64,000 bases of DNA from assembly GCF_001905505.1 (NCBI RefSeq), contig NZ_LIPG01000001.1, positions 124,001 through 188,000 of the forward strand, read 5' to 3'. The notes under the pieces were generated by a model. The model was given only the letters and a program-made list of their open reading frames with translations. It had not been told where the DNA came from and searched no databases. Made by a program: the position numbers and the translations under genes. The stretch comes from Streptomyces sp. CB02058. Lineage in GTDB: Bacteria > Actinomycetota > Actinomycetes > Streptomycetales > Streptomycetaceae. Shown one piece after another: positions 1-8,419 of the stretch. Every line of letters begins with the position of its first letter. Positions within the stretch are counted from its first letter, which is position 1.

Positions 1-258
1 ACCTCGTTCCAGTTCGGTGCGGCACTGGGCCTCTCGGCCGCCGCGACCGTCAACGTCGCGGCCACCGCGTCGGACTCACCCGGTGCGCTGCTCGACGGAT
101 ACCGGGCGGCGCTCTGGGTGCCGCTCGTCGCGGCGCTGCTCGCGACGCTCATCAGCGGTCTCGGACTGCGCTCCCGCCGGCCCGCCGGCGCTCAGGTGAT
201 CGTCGCGAGTGAACCGCCGGCCGACGACCGGGCGTCGGAACTGCCGGCCGCCCGCTGA
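1..258 (+). CDS. MFS drug exporter, C-terminal fragment
   Basis: The frame is open from base 1 to a TGA at 256-258 and encodes the last 85 residues of a protein whose start lies outside the window. One hydrophobic helix (LWVPLVAALLATLISGLGL, about residues 38-56) is followed by a basic stretch (RSRR) and a short charged, Ala/Pro-rich tail. This is how the last membrane helix and cytoplasmic tail of EmrB/QacA-type (DHA2) major facilitator exporters look in Streptomyces. A terminator hairpin follows about 57 bases downstream, so this is the end of its transcription unit. Family assignment rests on the tail only. Substrate unknown. Confidence 0.55.
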   Translation, partial: TSFQFGAALGLSAAATVNVAATASDSPGALLDGYRAALWVPLVAALLATLISGLGLRSRRPAGAQVIVASEPPADDRASELPAAR

Positions 259-314
259 CATCCGGGCCGCCGTCGGAAAGGGCGGCGTGACGCACTGACC
301 GCTGTCGACGGAAT

Positions 315-344
315 GCCCGGCCAGGTGAACTCTCCTGGCCGGGC
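315..344 (+). terminator. Intrinsic terminator after the MFS gene
   Basis: Perfect 11-bp inverted repeat (GCCCGGCCAGG / CCTGGCCGGGC) with an 8-base loop, just after the upstream stop codon. Confidence 0.75.
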
Positions 345-690
345 TCTGTGGTGGGGGAGGTCGCGCAGGTCAGGCGCCCGGCCGCAGTGGTGCGAGGCTC
401 CCGCGGCACTTCGCGGTCATCACGGGGTGAACCCCGCTCTTCCGTGCCGATCATGGGGAAAACGTCACCGACCGGCTGAGAACCGGTTCCGCGGAGGGTC
501 TTTCCTCACGGGGTGATGCCTCCCTTCCCTTTCGCTCCCTTGCGCACGCTCTGCGTCACTGGTCCGGCTTGATGGTTGGACCTTGTGCCAAAGTTCCGGC
601 GGCCTGGGACTCGGCCCTTCCTTCATGCGTGCACCCGCCCGATAGTTGACCGGCAAGCGGAATTCGTGTTCCGCATTATGGAACAAGGGC
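345..690. other. Leader region of the symporter gene
   Basis: About 350 bases without a convincing gene. It presumably holds the promoter of the downstream symporter. A short imperfect repeat (ACCGG...CCGGT) lies near 470-487. Open frames here have poor codon usage and no ribosome site. Confidence 0.4.
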
Positions 691-704
691 AGGAGGAGCA
701 ATCC

Positions 705-2093
705 ATGACGAAGGTCGGTCCGTCCCTGACTCGTCGTCTCGCTCGAAGTCTTCGGACCTCGATGTTCATGCAGGTCCTCTGCGCGCTTCTCGTCGGCATC
801 GCCGTCGGAGGGATCTGGCCCGAGGTGGGTTCCTCGGTACAGCCCCTCGGTGACGGGTTCATCCGGCTGATCAAGGCCGTCATCGCCCCTCTGGTCTTCT
901 GCGTGGTGGTCACCGGGATCGCCAAGGCCGGTGACCTGAAGTCCTTCGGGAGGATCGGGCTCAAGGCCCTGATCTGGTTCGAGGTGGCCACGACCGTGGC
1001 TCTCGTGATCGGGCTGGTGGCCGGCAACCTCGTCCGCCCGGGGGACGGGATGAACGTGGATCCGGCCTCCCTGGACACCTCGGCCGTCGACGCGAAGACC
1101 GGTGGCGGCGAACTGCCCTCCACGAGCGAGTTCCTGCTGCACTCGCTGCCCGACAGCGCGGTGGGCGCCTTCGCCGAGAACTCCCTGCTCCAGGTCCTTG
1201 TCCTGGCCTGCCTCGTGGGTGCCGCCCTGCTTCATCTGGGTCACACCAAGGTGCCGGCGATTCTCCCTGCCGTGGAACAGGCACAAGAGGTGATCTTCGC
1301 CGTCGTCGGTTTCCTCATGAAGCTCGCTCCGCTGGCCGTGTTCGGGGCCACGGCCCACCTGGTCGGCGAGTACGGGCTCGGCGCGCTGACGACGTACGGA
1401 AAGCTGATCGGCGTCTGCTACGCGGTGGCGCTGGTCTTCCTGCTGCTGCTCGGCGCCGCCCTGAAGATGTTCACCGGCGTGAGTCTGTGGAAGTTCGTCC
1501 GCTACACCCGGGAGGAACTCGTGCTGGCACTGGGCACGGGTTCGAGCGAGACGGTGATGCCGCGGATGATGCAGAAGCTCCGGCAGGCCGGCTGTCGCGA
1601 TGATTCCGTGGGCCTCGTGCTGCCCACCGGGTACTCGTTCAACCTGGACGGCGCTTCCATCTATCTCTCCATCGCGACACTGTTCATCGCCCAGGCCGTC
1701 GGCGTCGACCTGACGCTCGGTCAGCAGGTGACGGTGGTGCTGGTCCTGATGCTGAGCAGCAAGGGGATGGCGGGCGTCCCCGGATCGGCCTTCCTCGCGC
1801 TGTCGGCGACGGTATCGGCGCTCGGCGTCATCCCGGCAGGCGCCGTGGCGCTGCTGCTCGGGGTCGACCGGATCATGGACACCATGCGGGTGGCCACCAA
1901 CCTGCTCGGCAACTGTGTCGCCGTGTTCGCGGTGTCCAAGTGGGAGCGAGCCCTCGACCACGACCGAGCCCGGCAGGTTCTCGACGGAGAGATCGCGTTC
2001 GTCCCCGAGGAGGAGGCGACCGCCCCGGCGGAGCGGACCGAGGGCGAGGCGACCGCGTCCGCTGCTGTGGCGGAGGCCGACGCCCGCCGGTGA
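705..2093 (+). CDS. dctA: Dicarboxylate/amino acid:cation symporter (DctA type)
   Basis: A 462-residue polytopic membrane protein of the DAACS family, which imports C4-dicarboxylates or acidic amino acids with Na+ or H+. Family signatures are clear: the serine-rich reentrant loop GSSETVMPRM (about residue 285), GYSFNLDGASIY with the ion/substrate-binding NLDG motif (about 311), and SSKGMAGVPGSAF in the second reentrant hairpin (about 348). The start was chosen at ATG 705 because a strong AGGAGGAG sits at 691-698; an in-frame ATG at 678 has none. The C-terminus is a long acidic, Ala-rich tail. Length fits DctA. Substrate preference (C4-dicarboxylate versus glutamate/aspartate) cannot be settled from sequence alone. 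It is convergent with the next gene. Confidence 0.88.
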   Translation: MTKVGPSLTRRLARSLRTSMFMQVLCALLVGIAVGGIWPEVGSSVQPLGDGFIRLIKAVIAPLVFCVVVTGIAKAGDLKSFGRIGLKALIWFEVATTVALVIGLVAGNLVRPGDGMNVDPASLDTSAVDAKTGGGELPSTSEFLLHSLPDSAVGAFAENSLLQVLVLACLVGAALLHLGHTKVPAILPAVEQAQEVIFAVVGFLMKLAPLAVFGATAHLVGEYGLGALTTYGKLIGVCYAVALVFLLLLGAALKMFTGVSLWKFVRYTREELVLALGTGSSETVMPRMMQKLRQAGCRDDSVGLVLPTGYSFNLDGASIYLSIATLFIAQAVGVDLTLGQQVTVVLVLMLSSKGMAGVPGSAFLALSATVSALGVIPAGAVALLLGVDRIMDTMRVATNLLGNCVAVFAVSKWERALDHDRARQVLDGEIAFVPEEEATAPAERTEGEATASAAVAEADARR

Positions 2094-2226
2094 AGGCGGC
2101 CATCCCCGCGCCATCGGCCGTACGCCCCGGCTCCGGGGGCCCGGCGGTGTGCGCGGGGGGCCCGGGGGCTTCGGTGCCGGGGGGATCGGTGACGGCGCCC
2201 GGTTCGGTCGAGGGCGCTCGGTCCGG

Positions 2227-3627
2227 TCAGTGCCGCCCCGCGATGCGGTCCGCCGTCCGGGCGATGCGGTCCGTGGTGGGGCGGGACGAGGCGGACTCGC
2301 GGCGGTCCGCCGTGCGGTAGGCGGCGTACAGGGTGTGGACGCCGAGCCAGCGGAAGGGTTCCGGTTCCCAGCGGCGGACCTTGTGGTTGACCCAGGGGAG
2401 AGCCGTCAGGTCGGTGGGGCCCGCCTGTCCGGAGTCCTGCTGGATCAGGTCGCGCAGGGTGCGGGCGGCGAGGTTGGCGGTGGCGACGCCCGAGCCGACG
2501 TAGCCGCCCGCCCAGCCGAGGCCGGTGCTGCGGTCCAGGGTGACGGTGGCGCACCAGTCGCGGGGGACGCCGAGGACGCCGGACCAGGCGTGGTCGATGC
2601 GGGTGCCCGCGGTGGTGGGGAAGAAGCGGACGAGCAGGTCGCGCAGGGCCTCGATGGTGGCGGGCTGGGTGCGGCCGTCGTTGTCGGTGGCCGAGCCGTA
2701 GCGGTAGGGGACTCCCCGGCCGCCGAGGGCGATGCGGTCGTCAGCAGTGCGCTGGGCGTACATGTAGGCGTGGGCCATGTCGCCGAGGGTCTCGCGGCCG
2801 TCCCAGCCGATGGTCTCCCAGAGGGACCCGGGGAGCGGCTCGGTGACGATCATGGACGAGTTCATGGGGAGCCAGGTGCGTCTGTGGCCCTTGAGCCCCG
2901 CGGTGAAGCCTTCGGTGCAGCGCAGGACATAGGGGGCGCGGACCGTGCCGTACGGGGTGACGGCGTGCTTGGGCCTGATCTCGGTGACGGGGGTCGACTC
3001 GTGGATCGTGACGCCGAGCGCCTCCACGGCGTCGGCGAGGCCCTTGACCAGCTTGGCGGGGTGCAGGCGCGCGCCGTGCGGGGTCCAGCTGGAGCCGACG
3101 GCTCCGCTGACGCGGACGCGTTCGGCGGTCTCGCGGGCGCCGCGCAGCACGCGGTCGGTCTCGCCGAAGGCGATCTCGACGGAGTGGAAGTCCTTCAGAC
3201 GGGCCAACTGGGCCGGGGTGTGGGCCACTTCGAGTACGCCGCCGTGGTGGATGTCGGCGTCGATGTTCTCCTCGTCCGCGATGCGGATGACCTCGCCGAC
3301 GGTGTCGTTCATGGCCTGCTGGAGGCGGACGGCGGCGTCGTGGCCGTGCAGCTTGGCGTAGCGGTCGCGCCCCGCGATGCCGTTGTAGAGCCAGCCGCCG
3401 TTGCGGCCGGAGGCGCCGTAGCCGCAGAACTTGGCTTCCAGGACGGTGATGTTGAGGAAGGGGACGGCCTTCTTGAGGTAGTACGCCGTCCAGAGTCCCG
3501 TGTAGCCGCCGCCGACGATGCAGACGTCGGCGGTGCCGTCGCCGGGCAGGGGTTCGCGCGGGGTGGGGGTGCCCTCGCCCGCGTACCAGAACGAAATGCC
3601 GCCGTTGACGGTACTGACGGTGCTCAT
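2227..3627 (-). CDS. FAD-dependent amine/amino acid oxidoreductase (DAO family)
   Basis: A 466-residue flavoprotein. The N-terminal FAD-binding Rossmann motif CIVGGGYTGLWTAYYL (about residues 34-49) is followed by YGASGRNGGW, the flavin-contacting motif of the DAO/OrdL/PuuB group (gamma-glutamylputrescine oxidase and relatives). It oxidises a C-N bond of an amine or amino acid using O2, in the cytoplasm. Start at ATG 3627 is preceded by AGGGGA at good spacing. The gene is convergent with dctA and divergent from the kinase gene, with a 63-base gap. Putrescine-type substrates are possible given the polyamine-acetylase-like GNAT nearby, but that is inference. Confidence 0.82.
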   Translation of the reverse strand: MSTVSTVNGGISFWYAGEGTPTPREPLPGDGTADVCIVGGGYTGLWTAYYLKKAVPFLNITVLEAKFCGYGASGRNGGWLYNGIAGRDRYAKLHGHDAAVRLQQAMNDTVGEVIRIADEENIDADIHHGGVLEVAHTPAQLARLKDFHSVEIAFGETDRVLRGARETAERVRVSGAVGSSWTPHGARLHPAKLVKGLADAVEALGVTIHESTPVTEIRPKHAVTPYGTVRAPYVLRCTEGFTAGLKGHRRTWLPMNSSMIVTEPLPGSLWETIGWDGRETLGDMAHAYMYAQRTADDRIALGGRGVPYRYGSATDNDGRTQPATIEALRDLLVRFFPTTAGTRIDHAWSGVLGVPRDWCATVTLDRSTGLGWAGGYVGSGVATANLAARTLRDLIQQDSGQAGPTDLTALPWVNHKVRRWEPEPFRWLGVHTLYAAYRTADRRESASSRPTTDRIARTADRIAGRH

Positions 3628-3678
3628 GTGTCCCCTGCTTGTCCGTGTTCGGCCCAGTCGCTGGAGGGACGGTACCTC

Positions 3679-3684
3679 TACGCT
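3679..3684 (+). promoter_or_regulatory. Leaderless -10 box of the kinase gene
   Basis: TACGCT exactly six bases before the GTG start, the usual layout of Streptomyces leaderless transcripts. No ribosome site is present. Confidence 0.55.
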
Positions 3685-3690
3685 CGGGAT

Positions 3691-4602
3691 GTGATCGAGG
3701 TTCCGGACGAGCTGGTCGTGAGTCTGCGCACCCACAGCGGTGCCGAAGGGGCGGCGTTCGCCGACGCGCTGCCCGGCCTGGCGGGGAGGTTCCTCCAGGA
3801 GTGGGGGCTGCGGCCGGACGGGGCGGCGATGTACGGGATGTGCGCGCTGGTGCTTCCGGTGGTGCGCGGGGCGGACGGCCGGCGGGCGGCGCTGAAGCTC
3901 CAGATGGTGGACGAGGAGACGGCGGGGGAACCGGTCGCGCTGCGGGCCTGGGGCGCCGCCGGCGCGGGCGCGGTGGCGCTGCTGGAGCACGACGCGGCGA
4001 CCGGGGCGATGTTGCTGGAACGGCTGGACGAGCGGCGTCCGTTGGCCGGGGTGGCGGATGCCCGGGTGGCGGTGCGGGTGCTCGCCCGGTCGCTGGCGCG
4101 GCTGGTCCGCGTACCGGCTCCGCCGGGCATGCGGGGGCTGGGGGAGGCGGCGGAGCGGATGCTCCTGGCCGCGCCCGGGGCGGTCGCGGGGCTGGCGGAC
4201 GAGGGGGAGCGGCGGTTGCTGCTGGACTGCGCGGCGGCGGTGCGGGAGGTGGCGGGGGAGCCGGGGGACCGGTTGCTGCACTGGGACCTGCACTACGACA
4301 ACGTCCTGGCCGGGCGCGCGGAGGAGGGCAGGGCGGGGGAGTGGGTCGCGCTGGATCCGAAGCCGCTCTCCGGGGACCCCGGGTTCGAGCTGTTCCCCGC
4401 GCTGCACAACCGGTTCGACGCCTCGGAGGTGCTGTGGAGGTTCGATCTGCTGTCGGGGACTCTGGGTCTGGACCGGGAGCGTGCCCGGGCGTGGACGCTG
4501 GGGCGGGTGCTGCAGAACGGCCTGTGGGAGGTCGAGGACGGGGCGCGGCGGCTGCCGGCGGACCACGCGGAGATCGCCCGTCGGCTGCTGGGGCGGAACT
4601 GA
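3691..4602 (+). CDS. Aminoglycoside/hydroxyurea phosphotransferase (APH(6) type)
   Basis: A 303-residue cytoplasmic kinase of the APH_6_hur family, which includes streptomycin 6-phosphotransferase and hydroxyurea phosphotransferase. The catalytic loop LLHWDLHYDNVL (about residues 198-209) has His in place before the Asp, and Asn one turn on. The following WVALDPKPLSGDPGFELFP carries the DxD-like metal-binding Asp of this family. The Gly usually found in HGD is Trp here (HWD). GTG 3691 is used as start because TACGCT lies six bases before it and no other start keeps that spacing. It could give resistance to a streptomycin-like drug or act on an unrelated small molecule. The gene is followed 37 bases later by the GNAT gene with its own leaderless promoter. 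Confidence 0.8.
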   Translation: MIEVPDELVVSLRTHSGAEGAAFADALPGLAGRFLQEWGLRPDGAAMYGMCALVLPVVRGADGRRAALKLQMVDEETAGEPVALRAWGAAGAGAVALLEHDAATGAMLLERLDERRPLAGVADARVAVRVLARSLARLVRVPAPPGMRGLGEAAERMLLAAPGAVAGLADEGERRLLLDCAAAVREVAGEPGDRLLHWDLHYDNVLAGRAEEGRAGEWVALDPKPLSGDPGFELFPALHNRFDASEVLWRFDLLSGTLGLDRERARAWTLGRVLQNGLWEVEDGARRLPADHAEIARRLLGRN

Positions 4603-4627
4603 GGGGCGCGGGACGGTTCCGACTGTT

Positions 4628-4633
4628 TACGCT
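4628..4633 (+). promoter_or_regulatory. Leaderless -10 box of the GNAT gene
   Basis: TACGCT six bases before ATG 4640, in the same arrangement as at the preceding gene. Confidence 0.55.
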
Positions 4634-4639
4634 GCTCCC

Positions 4640-5122
4640 ATGATTCGTGTCGCCACTCCCGAAGACGTCCCCGCCATCCACGCCATGGTCCGTGAGCTCG
4701 CGGACTACGAGAAGGCCCTCGACGAGGCGAACGCCACCGAGGAGCAGCTGCGCGAGGCGCTGTTCGGGGAGCGGCCCGCCGCGTACGCCCACATCGCGGT
4801 GTCGGACGAGGACGGCGGGGTGGTCGGGTTCGCGCTGTGGTTCCTCAACTTCTCGACGTGGCGCGGGGTGCACGGTGTGTACCTGGAGGACCTGTACGTG
4901 CGTCCGGAGCGGCGCGGCGGCGGTCATGGGAAGGCGCTGCTGAGGGAGCTGGCGCGGATCTGTGTGGAGCGCGGGTACGGGCGCCTGGAGTGGTCGGTGC
5001 TGAACTGGAACGCCCCGTCCATCGCGTTCTACGAGTCGCTCGGTGCGCGTCCGCAGGACGAGTGGACGGTCTACCGGCTGACGGACGGGGCGCTCGCGGA
5101 GCTCGGGGCCGCCGCTGTCTGA
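4640..5122 (+). CDS. GNAT N-acetyltransferase (diamine-acetylase-like)
   Basis: A 160-residue single-domain GNAT enzyme that moves acetyl from acetyl-CoA to an amine. The acetyl-CoA pyrophosphate loop RRGGGHGKALL (about residues 94-104) follows the beta-4 strand VYLEDLYVRPE, and the C-terminal NAPSIAFYESLGA is the usual beta-5/helix segment. The LEDLYV strand and the short size resemble spermidine/spermine or diamine acetyltransferases, but also many uncharacterised actinobacterial paralogues. Start at ATG 4640 is leaderless. Neighbouring genes face each other (tail-to-tail with the next flavoprotein), so it is monocistronic. Confidence 0.85.
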   Translation: MIRVATPEDVPAIHAMVRELADYEKALDEANATEEQLREALFGERPAAYAHIAVSDEDGGVVGFALWFLNFSTWRGVHGVYLEDLYVRPERRGGGHGKALLRELARICVERGYGRLEWSVLNWNAPSIAFYESLGARPQDEWTVYRLTDGALAELGAAAV

Positions 5123-5201
5123 GCGCCTCGGGGTGCTCGGTGCCCGTACGGGCGTGAGGTGCTCGGGCGGTCGTAAGGGTTGAGGCGGTCGCGCGAGGTG
5201 T

Positions 5202-6392
5202 TCAGGTGGCCGTGCGGGCGTCGGCGCGTGCCGCCGTGTCCAGGAGCTTGACCGCCAGGACCGCCGCCTCGATGCCGCTGTTGAACGCGACCTCACTCAG
5301 CAGTCCGGGCGCGGCCACCTGGTCGCCCGCCAGCAGGATTCCGTCGCCGCGGTCGACGGCGGGCCGGTCGCGCCAGGTGGTGCCGGGTTTGTCGACGGCG
5401 CCCGTACGGCCGGACGCGAGGGCCTCGCGGCGCCAGGTGGTGCGGTCCCGCCAGCCGGGGAAGCCCAGGTCGAGCAGGTCCTCGGCGCGGCGGACGGCGT
5501 CGTCGCGCGGGGTGCCGGGGGCCAGGGGGATCTGGGCCTGGATCAGCTGCTCGCCGGCGGGGGCGAGGGTGGGGTCCTGGGCGGTGAAGCGTTCGATCCA
5601 GCCCGGGGCGTCGAGGTCGGAGACGATGAACGGGTCGCCGCGCCGGGTGCGCAGGGCCAGGTCGAGCAGGACCGTCCGGCCGCTCTCCCAGCTCAGGGCG
5701 GGGTCCTCCAGCAGGGCGCGCGCGGAGTCGAGATGGGTGGCGACGATCACCGGTCCGCCCCGCCGCAGGCCGGCCAGTTCGCGGGGGCCGATGCGCGCGC
5801 CGGTCTCGATGCGTACGCCGAGGTCCCACGCACGTGACGCCATCCGCTCGACGAGCGTGGCCCAGCCGCCGATCGGGTAATGGGCCTCGGGCGGCAGTGC
5901 GGTGGCGCGGCGGAAGCGTTCCTGGACGAAGGCGGCGGAGAGCGAACCGGGGTCGTGGTGGAAGAGAGCCACGCCCATGTAGTGCGCCGCCGCGCGGGCT
6001 CCCGCCTCTCCGGTCTCGGCGGTGGCCCAGCTCAGGAAGTCGGTGCCGACGGGGGCCGTCCGGGCGCTGCGGCGCGCGAGGCGCAGCATGCCGAGGGGCG
6101 GGGTCCTGCGCAGGGTGCCGCCCCGGTGGAAGAGGAAGCGGGCGGCTTCGAGGGGCGGTACGGAGGCGAGCGGGCCCAGGAGCCCCCGCTTGCTGAGCCA
6201 GGTCCAGTGCGGGCCGCGCCTGTACAGGGCGTGCGGGCCCTCGTTGGTGAGGTAGGGGCCGTCCGATGTCCTGGCCCGTCCGCCGAGGGTCCGGTGGGCC
6301 TCGTGGAGGGTGACGGGGACGTGGGACTCGGCGGCGGTGATGGCCGCGGTGAGCCCGGCCAGGCCGCCGCCGACGATGTGGATGCGCTGCAT
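5202..6392 (-). CDS. FAD/NAD(P)-dependent oxidoreductase (amine oxidase/phytoene desaturase fold)
   Basis: A 396-residue flavoprotein. The N-terminal dinucleotide motif HIVGGGLAGLTAAI (residues 5-18), the following GGRART flavin motif, and a C-terminal GILLAGDQVAAPGLLSE (FAD ribityl-contact motif) are those of the phytoene desaturase/monoamine oxidase superfamily. No carotenoid genes are nearby, so a carotenoid role is unlikely, and the substrate is unknown. ATG 6392 begins right at the Rossmann strand, as in the family. The gene is divergent from the pentapeptide-repeat gene across about 100 bases. Confidence 0.78.
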   Translation of the reverse strand: MQRIHIVGGGLAGLTAAITAAESHVPVTLHEAHRTLGGRARTSDGPYLTNEGPHALYRRGPHWTWLSKRGLLGPLASVPPLEAARFLFHRGGTLRRTPPLGMLRLARRSARTAPVGTDFLSWATAETGEAGARAAAHYMGVALFHHDPGSLSAAFVQERFRRATALPPEAHYPIGGWATLVERMASRAWDLGVRIETGARIGPRELAGLRRGGPVIVATHLDSARALLEDPALSWESGRTVLLDLALRTRRGDPFIVSDLDAPGWIERFTAQDPTLAPAGEQLIQAQIPLAPGTPRDDAVRRAEDLLDLGFPGWRDRTTWRREALASGRTGAVDKPGTTWRDRPAVDRGDGILLAGDQVAAPGLLSEVAFNSGIEAAVLAVKLLDTAARADARTAT

Positions 6393-6500
6393 GGAACGTC
6401 TCCTCGCGATGGGCGCTTCTGCACGGGGGACGGATAGGCCCGGCGGTTCCGTGACACCGGTCCGGGGGCGATGTCAGTGGTGTGCGTCACGATGGGGGGC

Positions 6501-7199
6501 ATGGCACGTACAGGCAACAGGAGCGGCAGGGGCGCGGGCGCGAAGGGCGGGGTGGCGCCGGTGCGCCGGCCGGAGGTCCGGCTGCCCCCGCTCGTGGAGT
6601 ACGACGGGGAGGGGCTGGAGCCCGACGGGGACTACGACGGTCTGCGGTTCGAGGGGACGGACCTCGCCGACGCGTCGGGGCCCGGCGCGCGCTTCATGGA
6701 CTGCGAGCTGCGTGGCTGCGCCCTGGACCGTGCGGAGCTGGTGCGGGCCAGGTTCATCGACTCGGTGCTGACGGGGGTGCGCGGGGTGGGCACCGATCTG
6801 GCGGGGGCGTCGCTGCGGGACGTGGAGGTCGTGGACGCGCGGCTGGGCGGTGTCCAGCTGCACGGCGCGGTGCTGGAGCGGGTGCTCGTGAAGGGCGGGA
6901 AGATCGACTATCTGAATCTGCGCAAGGCACGGCTGAAGGACGTCGTGTTCGAGGGCTGTGTGCTCTCGGAGCCGGATTTCGCGGAGGCGCATCTGGTCCG
7001 GGTGGAGTTCCGGGACTGTGTGCTGAAGCGGGCCGACTTCAGCTCCGTACGGATGGAGTCCGTGGATCTGCGGACGGTCGCGGAGCTCGACATCGCGCGG
7101 GGCGTGGAGCGGCTGGCGGGGGCGGTCATCAGCCCGCCCCAGCTGATGGAGCTCGCTCCGGCGTTCGCCGCGCAGATCGGGGTGCGCGTGGAGGCGTGA
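6501..7199 (+). CDS. Pentapeptide repeat protein
   Basis: About 232 residues. From roughly residue 45 to 175 the chain shows A(D/N)Lxx-like five-residue units (GTDLADASG, CALDRAELVRARF, GTDLAGASL, KARLKDVVF, KRADFSSV) that form a right-handed quadrilateral beta-helix. Such proteins can mimic DNA and protect gyrase, or serve as scaffolds; no function can be assigned here. The N-terminus is a basic Gly/Arg-rich leader (RTGNRSGRGAGAKGG). The start is uncertain: in-frame ATGs at 6471, 6492 and 6501 are all possible. 6501 was chosen because coding character begins there and GGGGGG lies just upstream. Confidence 0.75.
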   Translation: MARTGNRSGRGAGAKGGVAPVRRPEVRLPPLVEYDGEGLEPDGDYDGLRFEGTDLADASGPGARFMDCELRGCALDRAELVRARFIDSVLTGVRGVGTDLAGASLRDVEVVDARLGGVQLHGAVLERVLVKGGKIDYLNLRKARLKDVVFEGCVLSEPDFAEAHLVRVEFRDCVLKRADFSSVRMESVDLRTVAELDIARGVERLAGAVISPPQLMELAPAFAAQIGVRVEA

Positions 7200-7216
7200 T
7201 CCCGGCCGGGGCGCCG

Positions 7217-7714
7217 TCAGAGGCGGGGGAAGCGGGCCTGGAGGTCCCAGATGATCGGGTTGTCGGCGAGGCCTTCGTGCATGTCGGCCAGGTCGGCGAT
7301 CAGGTCGTGCAGGAAGTCGCGGGCCTCGCGGCGCAGCAGGGAGTGGCTGAAGGTGAGCGGGGGCTCGTCGCCGGGCATCCAGTCGGCCTCGACGTCCACC
7401 CAGCCGAAGCGGCGCTCGAAGAGCATGCGGTCGGACGATTCGGTGAAGTCGAGCTCGGCGAACTGCCGGCGGTGCGAGCGGTTCCCTCGGGGGTCGCGGT
7501 CGATCTGCTCGACGATGTCGCACAGCGCCCAGGCGAAGTCGAGCACGGGGACCCATCCCCAGGCTGTGGACACCTCCCGGTCGGCCTTGGTGTCGGCGAG
7601 GTAGACGTCCCCGGAGAACAGGTCGTGCCGCAGGGCGCGGACGTCCGCGCGGCGGTAGTCGGTCTGCGGGGGGTCCGGGAAGCGCCGGGAGAGGGAGTAG
7701 CCGATGTCGAGCAC
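7217..7714 (-). CDS. Conserved hypothetical protein
   Basis: A 165-residue soluble protein with no signal peptide or membrane helix. It is rich in Asp, Arg and Trp, with a His/Arg cluster (RGNRSHRRQ) in the middle and WMPGDEPPLTFSHSLLRREARDFL near the C-terminus. The GTG start at 7714 gives an N-terminus MLDIGYSLSRRFPDPP. I do not recognise a named domain. The composition and codon use are those of a real Streptomyces gene. It is tail-to-tail with the pentapeptide-repeat gene (17 bases apart) and 78 bases downstream of the response-regulator gene. Confidence 0.6.
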   Translation of the reverse strand: MLDIGYSLSRRFPDPPQTDYRRADVRALRHDLFSGDVYLADTKADREVSTAWGWVPVLDFAWALCDIVEQIDRDPRGNRSHRRQFAELDFTESSDRMLFERRFGWVDVEADWMPGDEPPLTFSHSLLRREARDFLHDLIADLADMHEGLADNPIIWDLQARFPRL

Positions 7715-7792
7715 GGTTCGATGGTGTCATGCCGCGCGAGGGCCGGGCGCCGCGCGAGGGTGGTGCGAGGCCGGGCACCGCGCGGGGGTCCG

Positions 7793-8419
7793 CTACGGGA
7801 GCAGCCGTTGTTCCTTGGCGACGGAGACCGCTCCCGCACGGGTGTCGACGCCGAGCTTCTCGTAGATCCTGCCCAGGTGGGTCTTGACGGTGGCCTCGCT
7901 GATGAAGAGGGCCCGCGCGATGTCGCGGTTGCCGAGTCCCTGCGACAGCTGGCCGAGGATGTCGAGTTCGCGGTCGGTCAGGGTGGGTCTGGGGCTGCGC
8001 ATCCGGGCCATGACGCGGCTGGCGACGGGAGGGGAGAGCGTGGTGCGGCCCTGGGCTGCGGCGCGGATCGCGGCGAAGAGCTCCTCGGGCCGCTCGGCCT
8101 TCAGTAGATAGCCGGTGGCCCCGGCCTCGATGGCGCGGGTGATGTCCGCGTCCGTGTCGTACGTCGTGAGGACGAGGACATGGACGGTCCCGGCGGCGGC
8201 GATGCGGCGAGTGGCCTCGACGCCGTCGATGCCGGGGCCGAGCTGGAGGTCCATCAGCACGACGTCGGGGGTGAGCCGTGCGGCGAGCGCGACGGCCTCC
8301 TCGCCGCTGCCCGCCTCGCCCACGACCTCGATGTCCGGTTCGCCGCCGAGGAGGGCGAGCAGTCCGGCGCGTACGACGGCGTGGTCGTCGCAGAGCAGGA
8401 TCCGTACGGTCGGATTCAT
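7793..8419 (-). CDS. senR: NarL/LuxR-family response regulator, SenR-like
   Basis: A 208-residue regulator. The receiver domain (residues 5-120) has the acidic pair D11/D12 and the phospho-acceptor Asp in VVLMDLQLGPG (about D57), with a conserved Lys near LLKAER. The C-terminal LuxR helix-turn-helix (about 145-205) contains LTDRELDILGQLSQGLGNRDIA and ISEATVKTHLGRIYEKLGV. The gene overlaps the kinase stop by ATGA (8416-8419), so the two are translationally coupled. The SenR name rests on the linkage kinase-regulator divergent from hbpS, the published arrangement in Streptomyces reticuli, not on an alignment. Confidence 0.85.
   Translation of the reverse strand: MNPTVRILLCDDHAVVRAGLLALLGGEPDIEVVGEAGSGEEAVALAARLTPDVVLMDLQLGPGIDGVEATRRIAAAGTVHVLVLTTYDTDADITRAIEAGATGYLLKAERPEELFAAIRAAAQGRTTLSPPVASRVMARMRSPRPTLTDRELDILGQLSQGLGNRDIARALFISEATVKTHLGRIYEKLGVDTRAGAVSVAKEQRLLP

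Noticed and set aside
1915..3690. A very long open frame running from inside the symporter gene into the kinase gene on the plus strand
   Set aside because: It is antisense to the flavoprotein gene 2227-3627, whose FAD motifs are clear. Only the part from GTG 3691 shows the kinase family.
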